Source of the DNA: Pseudarthrobacter sulfonivorans
GTDB lineage: Bacteria > Actinomycetota > Actinomycetes > Actinomycetales > Micrococcaceae
NCBI RefSeq assembly: GCF_024391045.1
Contig: NZ_JANFCZ010000014.1
Span: forward strand, 32,352 to 96,351
Length of the DNA stretch: 64,000 nt
Direction of reading: 5' to 3'
Shown piece by piece: positions 27,061-35,651 of this stretch (position 1 is the first letter of the stretch; the number at the start of each line of letters is the position of its first letter). The notes under the pieces are model-generated. The model saw only the letters and a program-made list of their open reading frames with translations. It made no database searches and was not told where the DNA came from. The position numbers and the translations under genes are program-made.

Positions 27061-28272
27061 TCAGGCTCCTTCAGGTGCCGCGGCCGGAACCAGGGCGGCA
27101 GCGTGGGTGGTCAGTTGGATAAGGGTGCTTTTCGCCGCAGAGCTTTCCTCCACGGCGGCCAGGATCCGCTGGACGGCGAGGCCGTCGCCGAACGACGGCG
27201 CGGGGTCGGTTCCGTCCTTGATCGCCGTGAGGAAATCACGGATCTCGTGCGTGAACGTATGCTCCCAGCCGATGACGTGGCCCTGCGGCCACCAGGCATC
27301 CATGTAGGGGTGCTCGGGTTCGTTGACCAGGATCCGGCGGAACCCCTGCTCCCGCACGGGAAGCGTGGCGTCCAGGAATCCCAGTTCGTTCAGGTTTTCC
27401 AGGTCGAACAGGATGGAGCCCTTGTCGCCGTAGATCTCCAGTTTCAGCGAGTTCTTCTGCCCCGTGGCAACCCGGGAGACCTCGACTGAGGCGACTGCCC
27501 CGGAGGCGAGCGTCAGCGTTGCCCAGGCGGCGTCGTCGACCGTTACATCCTCCAGGCCCCGCGGCCCGGGGCGCCGGGTGGTGAAGGTGTGCGTGCGGCC
27601 GGAGACCTCGGTGACCTGGCCGTCCAGCAGGAACAGCACCTGGTCGATCGTGTGGGAGGCGATGTCTCCGAGCGCACCGGAGCCCGCGGCCTCCTTGTTC
27701 AGCCGCCACGTCATGGGCGATTCCGGGTCCACAAGCCAGTCCTGCAGGTACGCGGCGCGGACGTGCCGGACGGTGCCGAGGCGTCCCTCCGCGATCAGTT
27801 CCCGGGCCAGCGCCAGGGCAGGGACACGGCGGTAGTTGAAGCCCACCATGGACCGCACGCCCTTCTCCCGTGCGGTCCTGGCGGCTGCCGCCATGGCCTC
27901 GGCCTCAGCCAAAGTGTTCGCCAGCGGTTTCTCCACCAGGACGTGCTTGCCGGCTTCCAGGGCGGCGATGGCGATTTCGGCGTGCATCCAGCCCGGCGCG
28001 CAGATATCCACAATGTCCACGTCATCGCGGGCGATCACCGCGCGCCAGTCCGTGGCGGACTCCGCCCAGCCGTACTTCTTCGCCGCGGCGGCAACCCCCT
28101 CACTGTCACGTCCCACCAGGACGCGCTGCTCGAAGGCCGGGACGTCGAAGTAGCTGGCCACATTCCGCCACGCGTTCGAGTGGGCCTTGCCCATAAACGC
28201 GTAGCCGATCATCGCAACACCGAGCGGCGTGGGGTGCGGGGTGGTGCCGTCCGTGCTTTCGGGGGAGTTCAT
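27061..28272 (-). CDS. Gfo/Idh/MocA family oxidoreductase A
   Basis: A 403-residue NAD(P)-dependent sugar dehydrogenase: LGVAMIGYAFMGKAHSNAW as the Rossmann loop (a GYxFMG variant of GxGxxG), CAPGWMHAEIAIAALEAGKH, the catalytic-site EKPLANT lysine, and GFNYRRVPALALAREL before the beta-sheet domain with GDIASHTID. Start set at 28272, where homology begins and AGGA precedes at 8 nt; the upstream frame is Pro-rich and overlaps the previous gene. Part of the sugar operon, upstream of the large isomerase. Confidence 0.92.
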   Translation of the reverse strand: MNSPESTDGTTPHPTPLGVAMIGYAFMGKAHSNAWRNVASYFDVPAFEQRVLVGRDSEGVAAAAKKYGWAESATDWRAVIARDDVDIVDICAPGWMHAEIAIAALEAGKHVLVEKPLANTLAEAEAMAAAARTAREKGVRSMVGFNYRRVPALALARELIAEGRLGTVRHVRAAYLQDWLVDPESPMTWRLNKEAAGSGALGDIASHTIDQVLFLLDGQVTEVSGRTHTFTTRRPGPRGLEDVTVDDAAWATLTLASGAVASVEVSRVATGQKNSLKLEIYGDKGSILFDLENLNELGFLDATLPVREQGFRRILVNEPEHPYMDAWWPQGHVIGWEHTFTHEIRDFLTAIKDGTDPAPSFGDGLAVQRILAAVEESSAAKSTLIQLTTHAAALVPAAAPEGA

Positions 28273-28282
28273 GGCCTGTTTC

Positions 28283-29437
28283 CTAAAGGGTGGAAGCGGT
28301 GGGGTCCCAGTCCTCGGGGAGGGCGGGGGACTCGGGAGCGGAGCTTTCAACGTTCACAAAGGTGCCGGATTCCACTGATTCCGAAATGGAAACCATGGTG
28401 TCCAGCACGTGGTAGGCAAGGTTGCCGGTAGCCCGGTGGGGCACCCCGGCCCGGAGGGAGCGGGCCATGTCCAGCACGCCCATGCCGCGGCCGTTGGCCG
28501 GGCCGGTTGCCGGGACAACGGTCCAGTCCTCGTCGCCGGCGCGCCAGAGCTTGATGTCGCCGGTGAAATAGTTGGGGTCCGGCAGGGAGATGGTGGCTTC
28601 TGTCCCGGTGATCTCCACAAAGCCCATCCGCTGGCGCGGCGACTCGAAGGAGAAGACGCTGTGCGAGGACTGGCCGCCCTCGAACTGGGCCATGGCGCTG
28701 ACGTGGGTGGGCACGTCCACGGTGAATTCTTCGCCCAGCTTGGGGCCGGATCCGATCACCCGGACCTCCTTGGCCTTGGAGCCGATGGCGGCCACCTTCC
28801 GCACCGAGCCGAAGGTCTGGACCAGGGCGGTCAGATAGTACGGGCCCATGTCGAACAGCGGCCCTGCGCCGTACTGGAAGAGGAACGCCGGGTTGGGGTG
28901 CCAGGATTCCGGGCCGGGCGTCTGGAACGTGGTCATGGCGGTCAAGGGAGTGCCGATGTCGCCGCGTTCAATCAGCCGGCGCGCGGTCTGCAGGCCGGCG
29001 CCGAGGAAGGTGTCCGGGGCGGTGCCCAGGCGGATGCCGGCGGCGTCTGCGGTCTTCAGCAGGCCCAGCCCCGAGTCGCGGTCCAGGGAGAACGGCTTTT
29101 CGGTCCAGACGTGCTTGCCGGCGTTGACCGCGGCCGTGGCCACTTCGACGTGCGCTGCAGGGATGGTCAGGTTGACGATGATTTCGACGTCGGGATGGTT
29201 GAGGGCCTTCTCCACCCCGCCCCACTCGGGGATGCCGTATTCCTTTGCCCGGGCGGCTGCCGCGTCCTCAAAAAGATCGGCAATGACCAGCACCTTCAGG
29301 TCCGGGAAGACCGTGAGGTTGTCCAGGTACTGCTTGCTGATGTTGCCGGCGCCAATGACGGCGACGCCCACCGGACCCTTGCCGCGGGCCGTGCCACTGG
29401 CCGTTTCCGGGGCGTTCTGGGCTGCGGGGACGCTCAT
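28283..29437 (-). CDS. Gfo/Idh/MocA family oxidoreductase B
   Basis: A 384-residue dehydrogenase: VAVIGAGNISKQYLDNL nucleotide loop, LTIPAAHVEVATAAVNAGKHVWTEKPF, GTAPDTFLGAGLQTAR, and PLFDMGPYYLTALVQ, the DxGxY block that orients the substrate. It differs clearly from dehydrogenase A, so the two probably oxidise or reduce different intermediates. The start overlaps the upstream isomerase gene by 4 nt (ATGA). Confidence 0.92.
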   Translation of the reverse strand: MSVPAAQNAPETASGTARGKGPVGVAVIGAGNISKQYLDNLTVFPDLKVLVIADLFEDAAAARAKEYGIPEWGGVEKALNHPDVEIIVNLTIPAAHVEVATAAVNAGKHVWTEKPFSLDRDSGLGLLKTADAAGIRLGTAPDTFLGAGLQTARRLIERGDIGTPLTAMTTFQTPGPESWHPNPAFLFQYGAGPLFDMGPYYLTALVQTFGSVRKVAAIGSKAKEVRVIGSGPKLGEEFTVDVPTHVSAMAQFEGGQSSHSVFSFESPRQRMGFVEITGTEATISLPDPNYFTGDIKLWRAGDEDWTVVPATGPANGRGMGVLDMARSLRAGVPHRATGNLAYHVLDTMVSISESVESGTFVNVESSAPESPALPEDWDPTASTL

Positions 29438-30186
29438 GCGTTGGCTCCTTCGGCTGCGGTGTTGCTGTCCAGGAAGGCCAGGCTCTGCGCGATGCCATCG
29501 AAGATGTCGCCGGAGTAGTCATCGAATTCCACCACGCCCACCTCAAGGGACTTTGCGGCGGCGATCACGTCCATGACCGGGACCTTGCCCTGGCCGGCCG
29601 GTTGCTGTGCCTTGTTGTCCCTGTTCAGGGGGCCGTCCTTGATGTGGATGAACTTCACCCGGTCGCCGAGCTTGGTGAGGATGTCCACCGGGTCCTGGCC
29701 GCCCACGGCCACCCAGTAGGTGTCCACTTCCAGCACCAGTTCGGGGTCCAGGAGGGATTCGAAGTACTCCAGCGCGGTCTGCCCGTCGATGATGGACTCC
29801 AGCTCCCAGGCGTGGTTGTGGTAGCCCACCCGGATGCCGTACCCGGCACCCTTCTTCGCTGCGGCATTGAGCTTGGCGGCAGTGGCCTGGATGTCCTCGG
29901 CGTTCTGCCAGTGCTCGGCCGGCAGGAAGGGATCGATCACGGTGCTGATGCCCAGGTCCTTGGCGGCGGTGAAGATCTCGTCCTGGTCCTGGCTCAGCAG
30001 CGGCGCGTGCCCGGACGGGGCGGTGAGGCCGTTCTCCTTCAGAGCTGCACCGAGTTCCTTCGCGGTGGCCACAAAATTGTACGGCTCAACCTGGGTGAAG
30101 CCGATCTCTGCCACCTTCTTGATGGTTCCGGGCAGGTCTTCCTGGATGGCGTTGCGGAGGGTGTACAGCTGCAGGGAGTAAGACAT
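29434..30186 (-). CDS. sugar phosphate isomerase/epimerase-like TIM-barrel protein (small)
   Basis: A 250-residue xylose-isomerase-like barrel: SYSLQLYTLRNAIQEDLPGT at the start, VGYHNHAWELE and LVLEVDTYWVAVGG carrying probable metal ligands, FIHIKDGPL and the C-terminal GVVEFDDYSG. Similar to inosose isomerase and 3-keto-sugar epimerase relatives. The start was set at 30186, preceded by AAGGA; the open frame continues 31 codons upstream without similarity. It follows the permease genes by 58 nt and overlaps the next dehydrogenase. Confidence 0.9.
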   Translation of the reverse strand: MSYSLQLYTLRNAIQEDLPGTIKKVAEIGFTQVEPYNFVATAKELGAALKENGLTAPSGHAPLLSQDQDEIFTAAKDLGISTVIDPFLPAEHWQNAEDIQATAAKLNAAAKKGAGYGIRVGYHNHAWELESIIDGQTALEYFESLLDPELVLEVDTYWVAVGGQDPVDILTKLGDRVKFIHIKDGPLNRDNKAQQPAGQGKVPVMDVIAAAKSLEVGVVEFDDYSGDIFDGIAQSLAFLDSNTAAEGANA

Positions 30187-30244
30187 GGTGTTCCTTTGCG
30201 GGAGTTCGTTTCGGAAAAATTGGTCGGGGCGGGCCAGTGGCCGG

Positions 30245-31135
30245 CTAGCGGCCGGCGAGGGATCCGCCGATGCCGCCAACGCTGAAGTACCTGTTCAGGG
30301 TGGCGAAGACAATGACTGGCGGGAGCATCATCACCACGGCGAGGGCCATGACGGAGGTCCAGTCGGTGGCGTTTTGCTGGAAGAAGGACTGCACGCCCAT
30401 CGGAAGGGTGAAGATTTCGTTGGAGCGCAGGAACACGATGGCCACCAGGTAGTCGTTCCAGGCCAGGAGGAACGCGAAGATCGCGGTGGACAGGATGCCC
30501 GGGAGGGAGTTGCGCAGCACCACTTTGGTGAAGGAACCGAAGACGGAGCAGCCGTCAATCCAGGATGCTTCCTCCAGGCTGATGGGGATGGAGTCGAAGT
30601 AGGCGGCCATCATCCAGGTGGCCACGGTCATGGTGGAGCCGACGTAGATGATGGTCAGGCCCAGCAGGTTGTCCACGAGCCCCATGCCGGCGAACAGAAT
30701 GAACAGCGGCACCACCGAGGTGATGATGGGCAGTGACTGCATCACGAACAGCAGCAGCGAGTAACCGGAGACGGCTTTGCTGCGGCCGCGTGACAGGACA
30801 TAACCGGCTGGTGCTGCCACCGCCACCGACACCACCACGGTGGAGAGAGTGGTGATCAGGCTGTTCTGCAGCCAGGTGGCGGCCAGTGTCTTGGAGAACA
30901 CGTTGGTGAGGTTTTCGAAGGTCAGGCCGGTGGCGGTGCTGTTAGGGCCGGGGGTGAACGCCAGGACCACGGTGACCAGGATGGGAATCAGGACGACGGC
31001 GGTGATGGCCAGGATCAGGACGAACCGCCACCAGCGGCCGCGCATGCCTGCTTCGGAGAGGACCTTGCGGGGTTTGGCGGCGTCGACGCCGAGTGCGGGG
31101 CCGGATTCCGGGTGGGCGTGGAGTACTGTGCTCAT
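30245..31135 (-). CDS. carbohydrate ABC transporter permease (MalG type)
   Basis: A 296-residue inner-membrane permease with six predicted helices. The EAA loop is SLEEASWIDGCSVFGSFTKVVLRNSLPGI, the ATPase contact of carbohydrate importers. The ATG overlaps the stop of the other permease (TAATG), so the two are coupled. No dedicated ATPase is encoded; as in many Gram-positives, a shared MsiK/UgpC-type ATPase elsewhere would be needed (family knowledge). Confidence 0.92.
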   Translation of the reverse strand: MSTVLHAHPESGPALGVDAAKPRKVLSEAGMRGRWWRFVLILAITAVVLIPILVTVVLAFTPGPNSTATGLTFENLTNVFSKTLAATWLQNSLITTLSTVVVSVAVAAPAGYVLSRGRSKAVSGYSLLLFVMQSLPIITSVVPLFILFAGMGLVDNLLGLTIIYVGSTMTVATWMMAAYFDSIPISLEEASWIDGCSVFGSFTKVVLRNSLPGILSTAIFAFLLAWNDYLVAIVFLRSNEIFTLPMGVQSFFQQNATDWTSVMALAVVMMLPPVIVFATLNRYFSVGGIGGSLAGR

Positions 31136-32097
31136 TATTCGACGCTCGACTTTCGGATCTGGCGGTACAGGATAACCGAGATGACCACGAGGGTCATGGT
31201 CATGAGGAAGGCGATGGCGACGCCGGGGCCGGTGGCGAAGTCCTGGAACACGGTGCGGTACGCCAGGACCACCAGGGAGGTGGTGGCGCTGACCGGGCCG
31301 CCGCCGGTGAGCAGGTAGATCGTCGGGAAGTCGTTGACGCAGAAGATGGTCATCAGGATCCAGCTGATGTAGGTGGACCGGGCGATCAGCGGCAGGGTGA
31401 TCTGGCTGAATTGCTGCCAGCGGGTGGCGCCGTCCATGCTCGCGGCCTCGTACACGGTGCTGTCCACCGAGGCCAGCGCCGCGGAGATCATCATCATCAT
31501 GAACGGGAAGCTGACCCAGACCTTGAAGGCCATGACCGTGATGGAGGCCAGGGTGGGGTCTGCGAGGAAGAGCGGGGTACCCAGGCCAAGGTTGCGGAAG
31601 AGCGCAGGGATCAGGCTGTCCGGAGTGGCCACCAGCCAGTTCCAGGCGGTGGAGGACACCACGATCGGCACCACCCACGGCAAGAGCAGCAGGACCTTGA
31701 AGGTATTGCCTGCGGGAATCTTGGTCCGCAGCAGCAGGGCCAGGCCCAGGCCCACCAGCCAGGAGCCGAATACGCCAACAATGGTGAACCAGAGCGTGAA
31801 CTGGGCGGCTTTCCAGAACGCCGGTGAGGACAGGACGGTGGCGAAGTTCTCGCCGCCCACGAAGTTACCGGTCTGGAGCAGGTTCCCGTCGTGGGTGGCC
31901 TGGACTGCCGCGTAGATCAGCGGGTAGCCGTGGATCAGGACGAGCAGGACCACCGAGGGGAGCAGCAGCCAGAAGAACGTCCTGGTGGCCTGGGCGGAGA
32001 GTTTGCTCTTGCGCTTGCCGGGGGTGGCCCCGGACCCGCCGGGGGCGACTCCCCGGCGGGCCCGGGCCAGGCCGGACTGTGCTGTGGTGCTGGACAT
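31135..32097 (-). CDS. carbohydrate ABC transporter permease (MalF type)
   Basis: A 320-residue permease: first helix TFFWLLLPSVVLLVLIHGYP near residue 41, and the EAA loop YEAASMDGATRWQQFSQITLPLI. Pairs with the MalG-type permease encoded just downstream. Start at 32097, 2 nt after the stop of the binding-protein gene; the longer open frame upstream is inside that gene. The N-terminal 38 residues are basic and cytoplasmic. Confidence 0.93.
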   Translation of the reverse strand: MSSTTAQSGLARARRGVAPGGSGATPGKRKSKLSAQATRTFFWLLLPSVVLLVLIHGYPLIYAAVQATHDGNLLQTGNFVGGENFATVLSSPAFWKAAQFTLWFTIVGVFGSWLVGLGLALLLRTKIPAGNTFKVLLLLPWVVPIVVSSTAWNWLVATPDSLIPALFRNLGLGTPLFLADPTLASITVMAFKVWVSFPFMMMMISAALASVDSTVYEAASMDGATRWQQFSQITLPLIARSTYISWILMTIFCVNDFPTIYLLTGGGPVSATTSLVVLAYRTVFQDFATGPGVAIAFLMTMTLVVISVILYRQIRKSSVE

Positions 32098-32099
32098 TT

Positions 32100-33428
32100 C
32101 TACTTCTTCAGGACGGACTCGAGGCCGGACTGGAAGGCCTGCAGCGCGGTCTTGGCATCGGATTTTCCGGTGATGATGGTCTGGCTGAACTGGTTCAGCG
32201 CCTGGCCGCCGTCCAGGGCTGCGAGGTTCGCGTTCAGGGTGTTGCCCTGCGAAGCGAAGGTCTTGGCAATGGGCTGCCAGTCCTTGACGATCTTGACGTT
32301 GTTGGGGTCGCTGGCAAACTCGGGAATTTCGGTGATGGACTTGAAGACGGGCAGGGCGGACATCAGCTTCTTCTGCCACAGCTGCTTGATCTGGCCCAGG
32401 TAGTACATCAGGAACTCCTCGGACGCGTCCTGCGACGGGGTGTTGGTGTACATCATGATGTTGTTGGGGAACACGATGGTGGCCTTGTCCCCGTGCGGGC
32501 CCTTGATGGGGTCCGCCACCAGCAGGTCGCCGGACGTGTCACCAACGCGCTGCGGGACGTTCACCTGGAACAGGCCGTAGCCGGCCTTGCCGTCCTTCCA
32601 CTGGGCGGACATGTTATCCGTGGTGTAGCTGACCGCGGCAGGATCCACGATGCCGTTGGAGACCAGCTCCAGGACGAACTCCATGGCTTCGACGTTGCGG
32701 TCGTTGAGCAGGTCCAGCTCGCCGTCCTTGTTGAACACGCCGCCGCCGTTGTTGACCATCATCATGATCATGGAGTGGTTGGCGTAGTTGTTGCCGGTTC
32801 CGGCGCCGGTGGTGAAGCCGAAGGCCCCGACCTTCTTCAGTGCCTTGCCGGCCTCCAGCAGGGAGGGCCAGTCGGTGGGCAGCGCAACGTTTGCCTTCTC
32901 GAACAGCGACTTCCGGTACCAGAAGACGCGCATGTCCAGCTGCCACGGCACAGCCACATAGCCCTTGGCCGATTTGAATGGATCCAGGACGCCCGGAAGG
33001 AAGTCGTCGTACATGCCGTTGGACTTCATCTTGTCGATGACCTTGTCCGCGTAGGCGATCTGGCCCTGCTGCTCAAACTGGAAGGCCTGGAAGCCGCCGC
33101 CCGTGGACACGGCCGGGCCGGTCTTGGACGCGATGGCCGACGAGAAGGTCTGGTAGAAGTTGGCCCACTGGATGATCTGGTAGGAGGCCTTGCTGCCGTT
33201 GGCCCCGGAGAACCCCTCAGCGAGGCCCTTGGCGGCATCGTTGTACGCGGGGGTTGCCCATGGCATGTCCCAGAACTTGACGGTTCCGCCTGCCCCGCCA
33301 CCGCCGCCCTGCGAAGCGGAGCCGCCACCGCAGGCGGCGAGGAGCGGGACCGAAGCCGCGGCGGCGGCGAGGCCCAGGAATCCCCGCCGGGAGACGGCGG
33401 ACGATGCGAAGGAGGAGTTGGTAGACAC
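32100..33428 (-). CDS. extracellular sugar-binding lipoprotein
   Basis: A 442-residue family 1 solute-binding protein. The signal has a twin-arginine-like SRRGFLG motif (Arg14-Arg15) and a lipobox LAAC (Cys33), followed by a Gly/Ser linker. The mature part has the KFWDMPWATPAYNDAAKGLAEGF and WQLDMRVFWYRKSLFEKANV patterns of sugar-binding proteins. It delivers the sugar to the two permeases encoded downstream. A GC-rich hairpin lies in its 5' leader. The substrate cannot be told from sequence. Confidence 0.93.
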   Translation of the reverse strand: MSTNSSFASSAVSRRGFLGLAAAAASVPLLAACGGGSASQGGGGGAGGTVKFWDMPWATPAYNDAAKGLAEGFSGANGSKASYQIIQWANFYQTFSSAIASKTGPAVSTGGGFQAFQFEQQGQIAYADKVIDKMKSNGMYDDFLPGVLDPFKSAKGYVAVPWQLDMRVFWYRKSLFEKANVALPTDWPSLLEAGKALKKVGAFGFTTGAGTGNNYANHSMIMMMVNNGGGVFNKDGELDLLNDRNVEAMEFVLELVSNGIVDPAAVSYTTDNMSAQWKDGKAGYGLFQVNVPQRVGDTSGDLLVADPIKGPHGDKATIVFPNNIMMYTNTPSQDASEEFLMYYLGQIKQLWQKKLMSALPVFKSITEIPEFASDPNNVKIVKDWQPIAKTFASQGNTLNANLAALDGGQALNQFSQTIITGKSDAKTALQAFQSGLESVLKK

Positions 33429-33443
33429 GATGGTTTCCTTTCA

Positions 33444-33472
33444 GGGCCCGGAGTGACTGAATGCCCGGGCCC
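33444..33472. promoter_or_regulatory. hairpin in the binding-protein leader
   Basis: GGGCCCGG (33444-33451) and CCGGGCCC (33465-33472) form a perfect 8-bp stem, 16-44 nt upstream of the binding-protein start. Hairpins here often set higher binding-protein expression by processing or attenuation; that role is inference. There is no U-tract. Confidence 0.45.
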
Positions 33473-33522
33473 CTCTCGACAATGAGTGGATGAGCTGGAT
33501 TGCGGAACTGCGGTGGGGCGGA

Positions 33523-34332
33523 CTAGCTGTTGAGTTGGCTCAGGAGGGACAGGACGGTGCTGAATTGCGCCAGATCGTCAGCCTGGGTACCGGCGGACAG
33601 GTGCGCGTGAACCCTGGACCAGCTGGTCCGGTGGGAGGATTCGTACACTGTGGGAAGCGTCGTCGCCCCTTCCGCGGTGACGGCGCGGACCTCGGCGGGC
33701 CACGCCGCTGCCGGGTCCGGCAGTACGACGTCGGCCCGGCCGGCGGAGGTGAGGATGGTGAGGCTTGCGGTGGCGGGGAGCGCGGAGGTCAGGATGCCCT
33801 GAAGCGCTACGGGGATGCCATCAGCGAGGACGCCGGCCACTGTGTAGCCGTTCCCGTTCCGCTGGACCATCCGCACGTCGCGGACTTCTATCCCGCACTG
33901 CACCAGCACGGCGAACTGCTCCGCCAGGAGGTGCAGGGGATCAGCACCCGGCGCGGCCATGGCTACCGAGTCCAGGAGCACCGCATCATCGAGGGCCGCG
34001 CCGACGATGCTGTGCACCGCGTCATTGGCAGTGTCCAGTACCACGTTTCCGGCCCACGGCCGGTCCAGCACCACTACCGTTCCGGCGGCGTGTGCCGCGG
34101 CGCTGAGCCCGGCCGGGTCCTCAGCGACGGGACCGGAAACCACAACGCCTTTGGCGCCGTCGCGGATCGCGTCGGCGGCCCGGCTGGTCCAACCGGCATG
34201 GCCGGCAACGGCGACGACGTCGGGCGCCCCGGCTGCGGGGCCGAAGGACACGGGAAGGGAGGCGACGACGGCGGACACGGCACCGGCTGCGTCAGCCTCC
34301 GGATCCGCTGATACGGACAGTTGCATGGTCAT
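33523..34332 (-). CDS. unrecognised protein in the sugar operon
   Basis: A 269-residue Ala/Val-rich protein, no signal peptide and no membrane segment. It alternates short strands and helices (VSFGPAAGAPDVVAVAGHAG, then AKGVVVSGPVAEDPAGLSAAAHAAGTVVVLDRPW), suggesting a Rossmann-like first half without a glycine loop; the second half (GNGYTVAGVLADGIPVALQGI) could be a degenerate Gfo/Idh beta domain. I cannot assign a family. Its ATG overlaps the stop of dehydrogenase C (ATGA) and it precedes the binding-protein gene, so it belongs to the operon. A non-catalytic partner of a dehydrogenase is one possibility (inference). Confidence 0.75.
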   Translation of the reverse strand: MTMQLSVSADPEADAAGAVSAVVASLPVSFGPAAGAPDVVAVAGHAGWTSRAADAIRDGAKGVVVSGPVAEDPAGLSAAAHAAGTVVVLDRPWAGNVVLDTANDAVHSIVGAALDDAVLLDSVAMAAPGADPLHLLAEQFAVLVQCGIEVRDVRMVQRNGNGYTVAGVLADGIPVALQGILTSALPATASLTILTSAGRADVVLPDPAAAWPAEVRAVTAEGATTLPTVYESSHRTSWSRVHAHLSAGTQADDLAQFSTVLSLLSQLNS

Positions 34333-35546
34333 GCGCTGACCTCCTGCTCCTCATTGAGCGGTTCTGAATCGTTGTCTGTCCCGACGCGGCCTGCGGCCGC
34401 TTCGGCGATGGCCAGTGCGAACTCAAGGTCGTGAATCAGTGTCTCGGCGGCAGGCGGTGTGCCGGTGCCGGCGGCCAGCCCGGCAAGGTGGCGCCACTCT
34501 CCCTCGTAGCCGTTATGGCCGAACGGACCCAGGACGGTGGTCTTCCCGGCTGTCCTGATCCGGGCTGTTGCGGAGCCGGCCTGGACATAGGACGGTGTGA
34601 AATCAATTCCCAGGGCGGCGTCGTCGCCGATGGCTTCAAACGCCCAGGACGGTTCCCACGTGCTGTTCATCGCGGCGCGGAGTTCGATGGTGACGTTCCC
34701 GGCCCGCAGCGAGATGACGTAGCCGAAGGGGCGGACGATTTCGGCGTGCAGGACCTCGACGTCGGCGAAATCGGGGGTGAAGCGGCGCACCAGGGGCAGG
34801 TCGTGGATGGCCAGGCCCATGACACCGCCGGTGAGCATGGCCTTGATGACCTCCGGATCGTTGGAGTCGCGGGCCGGCGCGGCTGCGCGGCCCACAATTT
34901 CGGTGGCGAAGTCTTCGAAGCGGGGGTTGGGCGGCAGGACGGTGGAGGACCGGACGGTGTGGACCTGCCCGGGCAACTCGCCCCAGGCCTGCTCCGCCGC
35001 GAGCCAGCCCGGATCGAAGGTGTGCATGGCGCCTACGATGATCGGAACGCCGGTTTCGGCGGAAACCGCGGCGATGGCTGCAGCCTCGGCGCCGTTCATC
35101 GCGAACGGCTTCTCGCAGAGGACGGCCTTTTTTCCGGCCCGGCAGGCCGCGATGACCTGGGTTGCGTGGAACTGATGGGGGCTGCAGACAGCCACGATGT
35201 CCACGGCCGGGTCCGCGAGGAGTTCGTCCATGCTGGTGCTGAAGCGGGCTCCGACCCTGCCCGCCACCGACTCGGCCACGGCGGGGTCGAGGTCCATGAT
35301 GTGGCGGACTTCGAGGATGTTTCCCAGCCGTGCGAGGGACGGGAGGTGGATGGCCTGGGTGACAGGCCCGGCCCCCAGGAAACCGACGCCCAGGAGACCG
35401 GCGCCCAGGAGACCGGCGCCCGGATCGGCGCCCGGAGTGTCTACACCCGGTACGGCCGGTGACGCCTCTGCTTGGCTGGGCAAGTTGCTTACCTCTTCGT
35501 AGTAGCTGGGCGGTGGATAGCGCCGGGTTTCAGTGACGCTGCTCAC
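34329..35546 (-). CDS. Gfo/Idh/MocA family oxidoreductase C
   Basis: A 405-residue dehydrogenase heading the operon: the nucleotide loop GVGFLGAGPVTQAIHLPSLARL, CSPHQFHATQVIAACRAGKKAVLCEKPF, and a C-terminal GLAIHDLPLVRRF block. The segment just before the Rossmann loop is a tandem expansion, GAGLLGAGLLGVGFLGAG, from a 15-bp DNA repeat, giving several overlapping GxGxxG-like motifs. The first 45 residues are not typical of the family. Translation starts at a GTG in the regulated intergenic region facing the ROK gene. Confidence 0.88.
   Translation of the reverse strand: MSSVTETRRYPPPSYYEEVSNLPSQAEASPAVPGVDTPGADPGAGLLGAGLLGVGFLGAGPVTQAIHLPSLARLGNILEVRHIMDLDPAVAESVAGRVGARFSTSMDELLADPAVDIVAVCSPHQFHATQVIAACRAGKKAVLCEKPFAMNGAEAAAIAAVSAETGVPIIVGAMHTFDPGWLAAEQAWGELPGQVHTVRSSTVLPPNPRFEDFATEIVGRAAAPARDSNDPEVIKAMLTGGVMGLAIHDLPLVRRFTPDFADVEVLHAEIVRPFGYVISLRAGNVTIELRAAMNSTWEPSWAFEAIGDDAALGIDFTPSYVQAGSATARIRTAGKTTVLGPFGHNGYEGEWRHLAGLAAGTGTPPAAETLIHDLEFALAIAEAAAGRVGTDNDSEPLNEEQEVSA
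35373..35417 (-). repeat. 15-bp coding tandem repeat
   Basis: Units 35388-35402 and 35403-35417 are identical (GCCCAGGAGACCGGC) and 35373-35387 is a diverged copy. They encode the GAGLL/GVGFL pentads directly at the Rossmann glycine loop of dehydrogenase C. Confidence 0.9.
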
Positions 35547-35560
35547 ATCAAGCTAGGACT

Positions 35561-35586
35561 ACTTTTGCCGGACGTCAAGCAAAAGT
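35561..35586. promoter_or_regulatory. inverted repeat between operon and ROK gene
   Basis: ACTTTTGC (35561-35568) and GCAAAAGT (35579-35586) form a perfect 8-bp dyad with a 10-nt spacer; another AAAAGT half-site follows at 35589. A palindromic AAGCGCTT lies at 35627-35634. These sit in the 105-nt gap between the divergent operon and the ROK regulator, so they are the best operator candidates in the region. Confidence 0.5.
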
Positions 35587-35651
35587 TGAAAAGTATCCGG
35601 CATGCTTTGGTCGGCGTGACAGGCATAAGCGCTTCGTGCTATCACTGATCC

